A stretch of DNA of 42,551 nt from Candidatus Zhuqueibacterota bacterium (lineage in GTDB: Bacteria; Zhuqueibacterota; Zhuqueibacteria; Residuimicrobiales; Oceaniaggregativiventaceae). The notes beneath the pieces were generated by a model that was not told the DNA's origin, searched no databases, and saw nothing but the letters and a program-made list of their open reading frames with translations. The stretch spans positions 1-42,551 of the forward strand of contig WJME01000080.1 of the NCBI GenBank assembly GCA_014728115.1. The letters run 5' to 3'. The translations under genes and the position numbers were made by a program. The stretch's first letter is position 1; each line of letters opens with the position of its first letter. Below are positions 8,170-15,971 of the stretch, piece after piece.

Positions 8170-9131
8170 GTACGCGATTGCAGATTATCTTTGACGAGCA
8201 CAGAAAGGGGCTTTTCCGTGTTGGCACGAATACTGGTGTAACAAAGTCCACAGGTATTGGTCGGACAAAACTCGTCTTGCACCTCTTTTAAGGTCTGATA
8301 TTCTGTGATAATCAATCCGCAGGGTGATAAAGTAGCGTCGGGATTCACCACCAGAAAACGCTCCCCGGCACGGCAGTGATCCATTTCACCTTTTTCAAAG
8401 TATTCGATCATGTTTCGAAATACATATTCAGAGGTGCGGATATTTTTATACTCTTTTTTATGCTGAATCAGCTGATCTATGGTCTCCTTGAATTCAGGCA
8501 AATGCTGGTCATCGATCATATACTCTTTGTTTTGGGTTCTCAACCAGGTATATGTACTAAAGTTGGCACAGATGCCCCATTCTCTCGCGAGATGGGCGAT
8601 TTTGACAGCATCGCGGAAATTATCACGTTGCAATACACAGCTCACGGTAATGACATCCGAAGCCGTGCCGTTGAGTTCAGTCATCAAAGAAGAAATGCGG
8701 GAAAACAGTCCCTTGACCTGGCGGAAAGCATCGTGACGCTCATCCGGGTAATCCAGGGATAGCGAGATACTATCGACACCCGCTGACATCAGACTGTTCA
8801 GTTTATCCTTGCTCAACAAGACACCATTCGTGGTCAACACGATAACCGGGGCTCTGTCAGGTCGTCTAACAGCCCGAATGATATCCTCTACATCTTTGCG
8901 AAGCAGGGGTTCACCTCCCGAGATCTGGGCGACGACCGGATTTAACTGTCTGCTCATTTCTCCGAATTCCTGAGGGCTGGCCACCTTGTCATCTTTAACT
9001 CCGTGCAGATGACAGTGATGACAACGGGCATTGCACCGCTTGGTGACTTCAAATGACACGCAAAACGGGCGATTCAGTGCATAATTTTTTCCTCCCCTGG
9101 AAACCAGTGAAAATGTGCGAGCTAGAGTCAT
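8166..9131 (-). CDS. Radical SAM protein with SPASM-like C-terminal cysteines
   Basis: A 321-residue radical SAM enzyme. The [4Fe-4S]-SAM motif CNARCHHC is at residues 33-40 (Cys 33, 37, 40), followed by a GGEP motif (AQISGGEPLLRKDV) and a TTNGVLL strand typical of the radical SAM barrel. The C-terminus has further Cys residues (DHCRAGER, LSPCGL, EFCPTNTCGLCYTS), suggesting an auxiliary SPASM-type cluster. A GGGAGG ribosome binding site six bases before the ATG supports the start. It heads an overlapping operon with a VTT membrane protein and a phospholipase D, so its substrate may be a membrane lipid or lipid head group. It shows no adjacent RiPP precursor-like ORF. Confidence 0.88.
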   Translation of the reverse strand: MTLARTFSLVSRGGKNYALNRPFCVSFEVTKRCNARCHHCHLHGVKDDKVASPQEFGEMSRQLNPVVAQISGGEPLLRKDVEDIIRAVRRPDRAPVIVLTTNGVLLSKDKLNSLMSAGVDSISLSLDYPDERHDAFRQVKGLFSRISSLMTELNGTASDVITVSCVLQRDNFRDAVKIAHLAREWGICANFSTYTWLRTQNKEYMIDDQHLPEFKETIDQLIQHKKEYKNIRTSEYVFRNMIEYFEKGEMDHCRAGERFLVVNPDATLSPCGLIITEYQTLKEVQDEFCPTNTCGLCYTSIRANTEKPLSVLVKDNLQSRT

Positions 9132-9440
9132 CCAACCCTCCCTTCAGGATACCTGGTGGTAAACCAATAATCATAAATGATAGCGAGTGTCACAAAGTCA
9201 ATCATACTGTAGCAATTATTATGACAGAATTCAAGGGAAATTTTCTCTGCTTAAAACAATAAAAAAAATCACCACAAAGTATCACCATAAAACCAACCCA
9301 AAAAAACATAAAAAAAGATATTTACTACGAAAAAGATCGAAAAAATACATTATGAGCGAACATTCAACAATTTTGTTACACATTATTCCCCTTTAATCGT
9401 TTAAAATAAAGCTAAAAATTCCATTGTTTGCGTTTTTTTC
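9132..9440. other. AT-rich intergenic region between the radical SAM operon and the plus-strand promoter
   Basis: No gene is supported here. The region becomes strongly A-rich around 9250-9350. It should hold the promoter of the minus-strand radical SAM operon, but I could not find a convincing pair of hexamers at normal spacing. Short open frames in this stretch have biased composition and no ribosome binding site. Confidence 0.5.
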
Positions 9441-9469
9441 TTGACATTGTTATTTGAAATCATTATGAT
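9441..9469 (+). promoter_or_regulatory. Near-consensus sigma70-type promoter for the thioesterase operon
   Basis: A perfect TTGACA (9441-9446) and TATGAT (9464-9469, one change from TATAAT) are separated by exactly 17 bases. The predicted transcription start is about 9475-9477. It points toward the type II thioesterase gene, leaving a leader of about 285 bases before the ATG. This is the clearest promoter in the window. Confidence 0.75.
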
Positions 9470-9480
9470 ATTGTAGAAAG

Positions 9481-9578
9481 GTAATAAATGTAAGTTTTAG
9501 CTTAAATATTTATATCAAAGAGTGGTACGGACGCAAAGATGACGAGGGAATCATCAAGCCGCCTTTATTACACACTCT
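9481..9578 (+). promoter_or_regulatory. Structured 5' leader element (possible riboswitch-like RNA)
   Basis: The element starts about five bases after the predicted transcription start. GTAATAAA (9481-9488) is perfectly complementary to TTTATTAC (9564-9571), closing a 91-base domain. Inside are TAAG/CTTA (9491-9494 with 9501-9504) and GATGA/TCATC (9538-9542 with 9551-9555). AGAGTG (9519-9524), inside the domain, can pair with CACTCT (9573-9578) just outside it, giving a possible pseudoknot. An unpaired GGACGCAAAG (9529-9538) recalls a conserved string of the c-di-GMP-I riboswitch, but the matching 5' strand of that class is absent. I therefore assign no ligand. Confidence 0.45.
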
Positions 9579-9687
9579 AACCATGTTTATCTTTTGATGA
9601 TCTAAAGAGGGAAATCCGACTCAAATTAAAACAAATCTAACAAAAAAAGCTCAGTATAGACAACAATAGAGGCTTAACATGCCAGGA

Positions 9688-9718
9688 CGCCTGACTTGAC
9701 ATTTGGTCAAAACAGGCG
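9688..9718 (+). promoter_or_regulatory. Hairpin just upstream of the type II thioesterase gene
   Basis: CGCCTG (9688-9693) pairs with CAGGCG (9713-9718), and inside it TTGAC (9696-9700) pairs with GTCAA (9706-9710) around a five-base loop. It lies 42 bases before the chosen start codon. There is only a three-base T run after it, so it is a weak terminator candidate. It could be an attenuator, an mRNA stabiliser or, as DNA, an operator dyad. Confidence 0.4.
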
Positions 9719-9760
9719 ACTTTCTATGATGTCTCTTTGAATCAAGCACTGGAGAGGCCA

Positions 9761-10498
9761 ATGCATCATGAGCTGATTTGTCTGCCATTTGCCGGTGGAT
9801 CTGCAACTGTCTATTATTCCTGGCAAAAGTGGTTCAAGAATATTTCTGTTTACCCGGTCGAGTATGCCGGAAGAGGACAGAGACTCGACGAACCCCTGTA
9901 CCCTGATCTAAAAAGTGCCGTCATCGACGTATTGAATGTAATAAAACCCCGCCTTTTACAATATCCTTATGCCCTTTTTGGACATAGTATGGGGGCTGCA
10001 ATCCTTTTTGAACTCGTTCATCAAATTCAGAATAATACTTTACCCTTGCCTAAACACGCTTTTTTGAGTGGCTGCGATGCACCACACATTAAATCCGACT
10101 TTATCTTTCATACATCGGATGAAAAACGTTTTCAGCAAGAAATTATAGAACTGGGGGGAATGCCTGCTGAAATATTCGAGTATCCCGAACTCGTGCAAAT
10201 CTGTTTGAATATATTAAAGAGTGATATCAAAAATACCCAAACCCATGACTTTACCACCTTTGCTCCCCTGACTTGCAATATCAGCGTTTTCAATGGCCAA
10301 TCCGATCATAGTATTGCCATGGATAGACGGCATGAATGGCGACAATATACCATGGGATCATATAATCAATACCTTTTTAGCGGAAATCATTTTTTTATTC
10401 AGGATAATATGGAAAAAATTGCAGCCATAATAAAACATACCCTGGAAAATGCTCCCAGAAAGCAACCGAATCTACAATTGCAGGGTATTCATCCCTAA
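9761..10498 (+). CDS. Type II (external) thioesterase of NRPS systems
   Basis: A 245-residue alpha/beta hydrolase of the type II thioesterase family, which removes wrong or stalled acyl groups from carrier domains and so keeps NRPS lines running. The start CLPFAGGSA is typical. The nucleophile elbow is FGHSMGAA (Ser about 76), the acid is in NGQSDHS (Asp about 182), and the His is in SGNHFF (His about 210). ATG 9761 is chosen over a TTG at 9737 because GGAGAGG lies just upstream. It opens the plus-strand operon. Since the intact NRPS genes opposite lack an in-line thioesterase, this protein could also take part in their editing or release. Confidence 0.92.
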   Translation: MHHELICLPFAGGSATVYYSWQKWFKNISVYPVEYAGRGQRLDEPLYPDLKSAVIDVLNVIKPRLLQYPYALFGHSMGAAILFELVHQIQNNTLPLPKHAFLSGCDAPHIKSDFIFHTSDEKRFQQEIIELGGMPAEIFEYPELVQICLNILKSDIKNTQTHDFTTFAPLTCNISVFNGQSDHSIAMDRRHEWRQYTMGSYNQYLFSGNHFFIQDNMEKIAAIIKHTLENAPRKQPNLQLQGIHP

Positions 10499-10513
10499 AA
10501 TATGGAGTCAATC

Positions 10514-10783
10514 ATGAATGTACCGGAAATCAATCAGGTAAAAAGCCATTTGGACGAATTACAAACTCGAGGTCTGGTTAAAGAGTGGGAACTGCCCTAT
10601 GAGAATATCCTCACTCGACTTACAGCAGCGATCTTTTTTATTCGCCCCACAGAGGAATCAAAGCTTGACTCGATATGGAAAGAACTTTCAAAGCACTCGC
10701 GCTTTATTTCAAAGCCAAACGATGAAAAAAAGTTGTCACAACTCCCATGGCGAGTGGAATTCAATAAAGATTTTGAGCTCTAG
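10514..10783 (+). CDS. Small protein of unknown function in NRPS operon
   Basis: An 89-residue, probably cytoplasmic protein that I do not recognise. It reads as an amphipathic helix (INQVKSHLDELQTRGLVKEW), an ILTRLTAAIFFIRPTEE segment, another helix (SKLDSIWKELSKHSRF) and a tail LPWRVEFNKDFEL. It lacks the invariant Trp and Pro pattern of MbtH-like proteins and has no Ser-centred carrier motif. The frame could also start at 10502. ATG 10514 is preferred because GGAG lies six bases before it. It sits 15 bases after the thioesterase stop, so it is probably co-expressed and may be an accessory factor of the NRPS. Confidence 0.6.
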   Translation: MNVPEINQVKSHLDELQTRGLVKEWELPYENILTRLTAAIFFIRPTEESKLDSIWKELSKHSRFISKPNDEKKLSQLPWRVEFNKDFEL

Positions 10784-10843
10784 TCAATAAAGATTGCCCA
10801 CAATCAGAGAATCATTCCACTGACCTGTTCCCAACTTGGATTC

Positions 10844-10875
10844 CCAGGCTTTTGGAACAATGAGGCCAAGCCTGG
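10844..10875 (+). terminator. Hairpin between small protein gene and NRPS remnant
   Basis: CCAGGCTT (10844-10851) and AAGCCTGG (10868-10875) are perfectly complementary over eight bases, with an inner GG/CC possible. The downstream ATTCTTTATA gives only a weak U-rich tail. It may be a partial terminator that limits expression of the decayed NRPS gene, or an mRNA processing site. Confidence 0.4.
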
Positions 10876-10908
10876 ATTCTTTATACGCAAAAATGATCTG
10901 GAGAAGTT

Positions 10909-11913
10909 ATGCCGCATTATAAGGACTCTGCATCGGATCCTAAGGATCATTCTACCTATACTGATGGGGATAAATCAGACTCGCTAAATATGGTACCCTT
11001 TATTCCAATTCAACACTGGTTCGCCGATCTGAATCTGCAACACCCCAGCCATTTTAACCAGGCCATGATGCTGGAAAAAAAGACAAAGTTTAAAATTCAA
11101 TATATCAAAAACATTTTCACCCGATTGCTCAAGCACCATGATGCATTGCGCGCCATATGGTGTGGGTCTGATCGGCATCTAACCATCCAATCCACCAATG
11201 GTTTTGATTTAGATTTTGAATTTACCGATATCTCTCATTTGCCCGAGGATAAGATCGAAAGAGAGATCGATACCCAGGCCACCAAACGGCATTCCGGTAT
11301 CGATCTTGAAAATGGGCCTCTATGGAATCTCTCTCTAATTAGAACCGCTACAGGCGATTATTTACTCATCATAATCCATCATCTGTACGGATATTTACCT
11401 TTGCATGAAATAGAGTCAGCACATCCCGGAGCCGCATGTTTCGACACCGTCTATATTCACTCGAACGCACTTGCTCCGCACATTGAACCTGTCTGCATTC
11501 CTGTAGAGCGACCGACAAATGAACCCATAACCAAAGCCACCTTTCCGCTGGCTTTGGAAATCATTAGCAACGACAATATCTCATTTGATATCACATATAA
11601 TACAGGATCCTATACCCAATCAGATATCGAAAAGTTATATTCGAGGTTTATTGAGACTCTTGAACTTTGGTTAAAAGATCCCGGTATATCTATCGATTTT
11701 GCATCAGAACCCATCCCCGTCAAGTCTGCGAGTCCGATCCATCGAACTCGTCAAAACGAAATCCTTGATACGCTCCTTAAACTTTGGAAAGTCAGTCTAA
11801 AAAAGCCTGAAATTAACGAATACGATGACTTTTTTGAATTGGGCGGAGACTCGTTGGCTGCAACAGAGATGATTGCAGAAATAAATCGTCTTTTTCCATT
11901 GACCTGTCATTGA
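10909..11913 (+). pseudogene. NRPS remnant, 5' part: E/C chimeric domain plus start of carrier domain
   Basis: A 334-residue piece of a decayed NRPS. Residues about 30-160 match the N-terminal lobe of an epimerization domain (PIQHWFADLNLQHPSHFNQ, then IIIHHLYG), but the catalytic motif breaks after HH, with YGY in place of xxDG. From about residue 180 the protein continues as the C-terminal lobe of a condensation domain (ACFDTVYIHSN, FPLALEI, DITYNTGSYT). It then passes into a carrier domain (YDDFFELGGDSLAATEMIAE, phosphopantetheine Ser near 314) with no adenylation domain. The frame ends inside the carrier domain at 11913, and its continuation is found in another frame from 11896 on. I read it as a non-functional relic, although the carrier motif itself is intact. 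Confidence 0.8.
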
Positions 11914-13358
11914 GCGATTGTTTCGACAATCCAACGATAAACGCGCTTATGGACGTCATTGCCTTGAGCAAAAAAACCGAAAAGCTGACCATCGAACCGG
12001 TTGAGCCGGGTTCGCATTATATTGCAGGCGCAGCACAAAAACGTTTATATGCAATTCATCAAACAGGTGATACCACCTATAACATGCCCAGAGTATTAAA
12101 ACTCTCTGGTCCGATAGATAAAAATCGAATACAAAACGTGATCAATTCCCTTGTCGACCGGCATGAGGCATTTCGTACGTTTTTCAAAGTCATCAATGGC
12201 CAAATATCACAGGTCGTTCAAGAGCATGTAAAAATTGACATCGAAACCGGAACCTGCTTGAACAAAGACATTCAAAAGTGCATACAATCCTTTATCCGTC
12301 CCTTTGATTTAGAGAGGGCACCTCTGTTAAGAGTGGGTCTCTATACCCTTTCTGACGCCAAAGATCAATATCTTTTGATTCTGGACATACACCATAGCAT
12401 AGCAGACGGGGAATCCGCACAGATTTTGATCAAAGAGTTTATGGAACTATATGGTGGTAATAATTTACCCCCTCTCTCGTTTCAATTCAAAGAGTTTGCT
12501 CATTGGCAAGCCAGATTAAGCAAAACAGATCTCTATCAAAAACGAAGGGAATTTTGGCTATCACAATTCCGGAACACCCTCCCGTCACTTAACCTGCCCA
12601 CAGATTTTCCCCGGCCCTCGGTACAAACATTCAAAGGATCGAGGTTGGCGTTTCAACTGTCAAAACGGTCAAGCAAACAGTTATCAGACCTGGCCCGATC
12701 AATGAATGTAACGTTGTATATGCTTGTATTGAGCATTTTTAAAATTTTAATCAGCAAATATGCCCAACAAAATGATATCATTGTCGGAACTCCGGCTTCC
12801 GGAAGACAACATTCTGAATTCCAGGATATTGTAGGTATGTTTGTCAATACTCTGGCATTGCGGAGCCAGCCAGACGGAGAGAAATCTTTCCCTCAATATG
12901 TAAACGAAATAAAATCGTTGACTATAAAGGCTGCGGAAAATCAGGATTATCAATTCGACGATCTGATTCAGGGTTTACAGATAGAGCGCGATCCGAGCAG
13001 AAATCCTCTCTTTGATGTCATGTTTGTTTGGCACAACTTTCAGGATTCACAGAACAACCGACAAAAACTGGACGATCTTGTGCTCGAGACCATTGCTCCC
13101 GAGTTTTCAATCTCCAGATTCGATTTGACCCTTGTCGCAGCTGAAAAAGATGAAAGGTTGAGTTGCAGCATAGAGTATTCCACCACTCTATTCAAAGAGG
13201 ACAGAATAAGAGGAATCGGTTTGATGTTTATTCTTTTTGGAATGATGCTTTTAATCATCGATGTTTTCCTGATCCGTCGATTTTTTGCCCACGCCAAAGA
13301 GCAACATCAAGAATCCAGGTCCTTGGGCGAGGGAAAGGAAATGCCATCAACAGGATGA
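11910..13358 (+). pseudogene. NRPS remnant, 3' part: carrier tail, condensation domain, fused transporter tail
   Basis: It begins with the last helix of the broken carrier domain (LSDCFDNPTINALMDVI). A nearly complete condensation domain follows: HHSIADGESAQIL has the catalytic HHxxxDG, and the later landmarks IVGTPASGRQHSEFQDIVGMF and RNPLFDVMFVW are present. The domain stops abruptly after YSTTLFKEDRI (about 13208). The next residues, RGIGLMFILFGMMLLIIDVF and a charged tail, are a membrane helix typical of the end of a major facilitator transporter and not NRPS sequence. No adenylation domain or thioesterase follows. The listed TTG start is only where this frame opens after the frameshift, not a likely true start. 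Confidence 0.8.
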
Positions 13359-13386
13359 GTATATACCAAAACATGAATGGATACGC

Positions 13387-14505
13387 ATGGCTCGCAAACA
13401 AGACAAGACCTTTACTGAAGCATTTCACTTTTTCAACTCACCCGGCGCTTATAAAAAGAGAGACCAAGAGATGTTGCCAGATCAACCGGGATCTAATGGG
13501 CAATATCAGCCCCATGTAATGGCCATTTTTTCGGATATCGACAATACCTTGAACGATTGCCGGTTACCTGAATCGGAACGCTTGGGGTCGGTTGGCCCTG
13601 TGATCCCTTCTATCCATACCCTCTGCAACCGGTTATCTGCTCCATTCGGACTGGCATCGGCCCGCACATGGGCCGAATGCAAGCATTATCTGGATACCAT
13701 CGCAGATGTATCGCATTCTCTTTTTGATATTCGCGGATGTATCATTGCCCAAAACGGGGGTGTGGTGGCCATCCCTCGTCTGGCATGGACCGAAGCCCTG
13801 ACAAGAGATCACGCTGTGGTCGAGACAACCCATGAATATATCGTAATCAAACTCACAACCCTCTCGAATCATGATATTCACAAAGAACTTTTAGAGCCGT
13901 TGAAAAGTCAATTTTCACCAACACCGCCAAACGCAGACTTTACCACCAGCCTTGTTCTCGGCGAGACCGATCGTGAACGTCAGGCCCATATCGATCAGCT
14001 GCAAATTATGGCTGAACATCAAACCCGGCAAGACGCCATAAATTGTACCAAACGATACGGTGCTGCCTGGTTTAGGGGTACACTGCCCTTTATCGGGGCA
14101 CTGAAAGAGCTCGCGAAAAAATCTGATCTCTTTGAGATCAAAGAGAGCGGTCAGGAACCGGATCAGCTGGAGATTATCGGAAAAAATGTGGACAAGAGTC
14201 ATGCACTTTTGTATCTGCGACAGCTGTTACAGCCGGCCTATCAGGCAAGGATGACCATGTGGTATTTTGGCGACGCACCGAATGACAGCGGAGCGTTTCA
14301 TGAATGCGACTATTCGCTGCTGGTGGGGGATTATGACAGCAAAGCCAGACAGAACATCGCGTGTCCTTCTCGCACCTGGATCTCACATCATCCGTTTCAT
14401 CATGCTATTATCGACGCGACAGATAACATTTGCAAACATACCATGAATATTTTTCAAAAAGATCCCAAAAAATTAGAGCTCAGGATTGATCAGACTCGCC
14501 TATGA
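13387..14505 (+). CDS. HAD-superfamily phosphatase (type IIB, Cof/MPGP-like)
   Basis: About 372 residues from ATG 13387. Motif I is AIFSDIDNTLND (DxDxT nucleophile and acid), motif III supplies the Lys in GKNVDKSHALLYL, and motif IV is YFGDAPNDSGAF. The cap between motifs I and III is of type II, as in sugar-phosphate and mannosyl-3-phosphoglycerate phosphatases, so a phosphorylated sugar or sugar acid is a plausible substrate. The start is uncertain: the frame is open from 13285, and 13471 or 13519 would fit the usual family length better. ATG 13387 has a weak GGA five bases upstream. It converges on the glycosyltransferase gene with a 16-base overlap of the two 3' ends. Confidence 0.75.
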   Translation: MARKQDKTFTEAFHFFNSPGAYKKRDQEMLPDQPGSNGQYQPHVMAIFSDIDNTLNDCRLPESERLGSVGPVIPSIHTLCNRLSAPFGLASARTWAECKHYLDTIADVSHSLFDIRGCIIAQNGGVVAIPRLAWTEALTRDHAVVETTHEYIVIKLTTLSNHDIHKELLEPLKSQFSPTPPNADFTTSLVLGETDRERQAHIDQLQIMAEHQTRQDAINCTKRYGAAWFRGTLPFIGALKELAKKSDLFEIKESGQEPDQLEIIGKNVDKSHALLYLRQLLQPAYQARMTMWYFGDAPNDSGAFHECDYSLLVGDYDSKARQNIACPSRTWISHHPFHHAIIDATDNICKHTMNIFQKDPKKLELRIDQTRL

Positions 14506-15971
14506 ACAACTCGATCGACTGCCTGGCGCTGGCAAAAGAAAAAGGTTTTATGTTTAAATAGAGTATTGACGCAAGAATTGCCGGCATGACTTCCTATTAT
14601 CCTGGCTAAAAGAGAAACATCATCCCGCCAACGATGAACCACGGGATCAAATTCCTTTTCATGTATAATCCTAAAAGGGAGATCCCACACTTTGGGACTG
14701 CAAGAAATTGATCCAAACAGTTTATAGATCGCAAAGATATGATCAAGAAATGAAAAACAATGATCCAAATGTTGCTTATACACACTTGATAATTGCGCGA
14801 CCAAATGATGTTTTGCCGAAAAAAGAGCCTTGAATTTCCGCCACTCCTTTGGATGTACAAGTGTGCCAGAGTAATTAAACGGAATATTATACTCGGTAAT
14901 ACTTTTTGCCCCAAAAGTAAAAATATTCAATCCATGGTTCACCATGTTCAATTGGGTTAATAGGCCCCAAAGCTCGGAATGATGTTTTGCCCAATGAAAT
15001 TGTTGATCAAATATTCCATCTTTAATATTATCATTTTTTTTACGGTTTTGATCCAGGATAAGGGTATCATCTGTTCGAAGAATGGGCCCTATTTGGGAGA
15101 GGCTGACGAGAATAGTAAGCAGCAAATCCTCACCTGCAGGAGTATATAAAAAAAGTTTACCAAATTTATTTCTCAATATTCTGGCTAACGTAGGATGAAC
15201 CATGAGCCCATTGGCAGAAGGAAAGGCATTATTTCCCAGTGCGACCATCAACCCGAAATTCATTCGGGAGCCTATTTTAAACATCTTTGCAATATCAAGG
15301 ACGCTTGATTTTTGCTTGCCATATTTATGGAAATATCTCAAAGCAACGTCACTCGTGCCAATATACTCTGTTGCTCTGATCACTTTTGGCCCAACAAGTG
15401 CGGCCCCTTTTGCAATTTTTTTAAACAAAACAGGTATCATATTCGGTGCAGGAATAGAGTCACTGTCGATAAAAAGAATGGGCACACCCAATTCCTCAGA
15501 ACTCAAATTCAAAAGAGCGACATTTCGAGAATGAGCTGCAGTGCGATGTTCTGCTGAACAATTGCTCACATTGACAAATCGAACCGGAAGCTGTAGGTCC
15601 AGGGCCCTATTTAGTAAAATTCTTTGATCAGATAAATTCAGACCAAAATCAGCCAATATAATAATTTCTATTGATATGCCATTATCAGAACGATCTGTTT
15701 GTGCTTTTAATGCTTCAAGGGTGTGCAGCGTTATTGGAATCCGATTATGCTCGGACTTTGACCTAGCGGAATTTATTGGAATAATGACCGAGATGCCTTG
15801 GTGTTCAAGTGCGGAATCAAGGGTGATTGATTCCAGAATTTTATATTGTCGGGCAATATCTCTATATAGCCCAGTCAAACGTTCTGCTTCCAGCAGCCTA
15901 CTTTTTCTGTCAATATCCACACGGGGTTCAAAGGGCTCTATCAATTTATCAATAACCATCGAATCGTTCAT
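14490..15971 (-). CDS. Glycosyltransferase, family 2-like
   Basis: A 493-residue GT-A-type glycosyltransferase. The nucleotide-binding beginning is GISVIIPINSARS (about residue 59), and the metal-binding acidic motif is PILFIDSDSIPAP (DxD near 168). Further typical features are a long acceptor-side region with MVALGNNAFPSANGLMVHP and a TPAGEDLLLTI acidic motif. No membrane helices are obvious. It is the last gene of the biosynthetic operon and its ATG overlaps the stop of the DAHP synthase gene (ATGA), so it probably glycosylates the peptide product or a precursor. Donor and acceptor are unknown. The last 20 residues (HKTFFFCQRQAVDRVVHRRV) look unrelated to the family and overlap the convergent HAD gene. 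Confidence 0.78.
   Translation of the reverse strand: MNDSMVIDKLIEPFEPRVDIDRKSRLLEAERLTGLYRDIARQYKILESITLDSALEHQGISVIIPINSARSKSEHNRIPITLHTLEALKAQTDRSDNGISIEIIILADFGLNLSDQRILLNRALDLQLPVRFVNVSNCSAEHRTAAHSRNVALLNLSSEELGVPILFIDSDSIPAPNMIPVLFKKIAKGAALVGPKVIRATEYIGTSDVALRYFHKYGKQKSSVLDIAKMFKIGSRMNFGLMVALGNNAFPSANGLMVHPTLARILRNKFGKLFLYTPAGEDLLLTILVSLSQIGPILRTDDTLILDQNRKKNDNIKDGIFDQQFHWAKHHSELWGLLTQLNMVNHGLNIFTFGAKSITEYNIPFNYSGTLVHPKEWRKFKALFSAKHHLVAQLSSVYKQHLDHCFSFLDHIFAIYKLFGSISCSPKVWDLPFRIIHEKEFDPVVHRWRDDVSLLARIIGSHAGNSCVNTLFKHKTFFFCQRQAVDRVVHRRV

Noticed and set aside
9481..9571. c-di-GMP-I riboswitch
   Set aside because: Only the GGACGCAAAG string matches. The 5' strand with GCAAACC and the GNRA-capped stem of that class are not present, so I report only a structured leader.
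9696..9730. Second promoter TTGACA...TATGAT before the thioesterase gene
   Set aside because: The spacer is 23 bases, too long for a sigma70-type promoter, and the TTGACA is part of a hairpin arm.
10514..10783. MbtH-like protein
   Set aside because: The size is near, but the conserved Trp and Pro pattern of MbtH-like proteins is missing.
13163..13519. Plus-strand open frame of 118 codons between the NRPS remnant and the HAD gene
   Set aside because: It overlaps both neighbours in another frame, has no recognisable domain and no good ribosome binding site.
13387..14505. Specific call as mannosyl-3-phosphoglycerate phosphatase with the neighbouring GT as its synthase
   Set aside because: The HAD class fits, but the GT lacks clear mannosyl-3-phosphoglycerate synthase features, and the two genes are convergent and belong to different operons.
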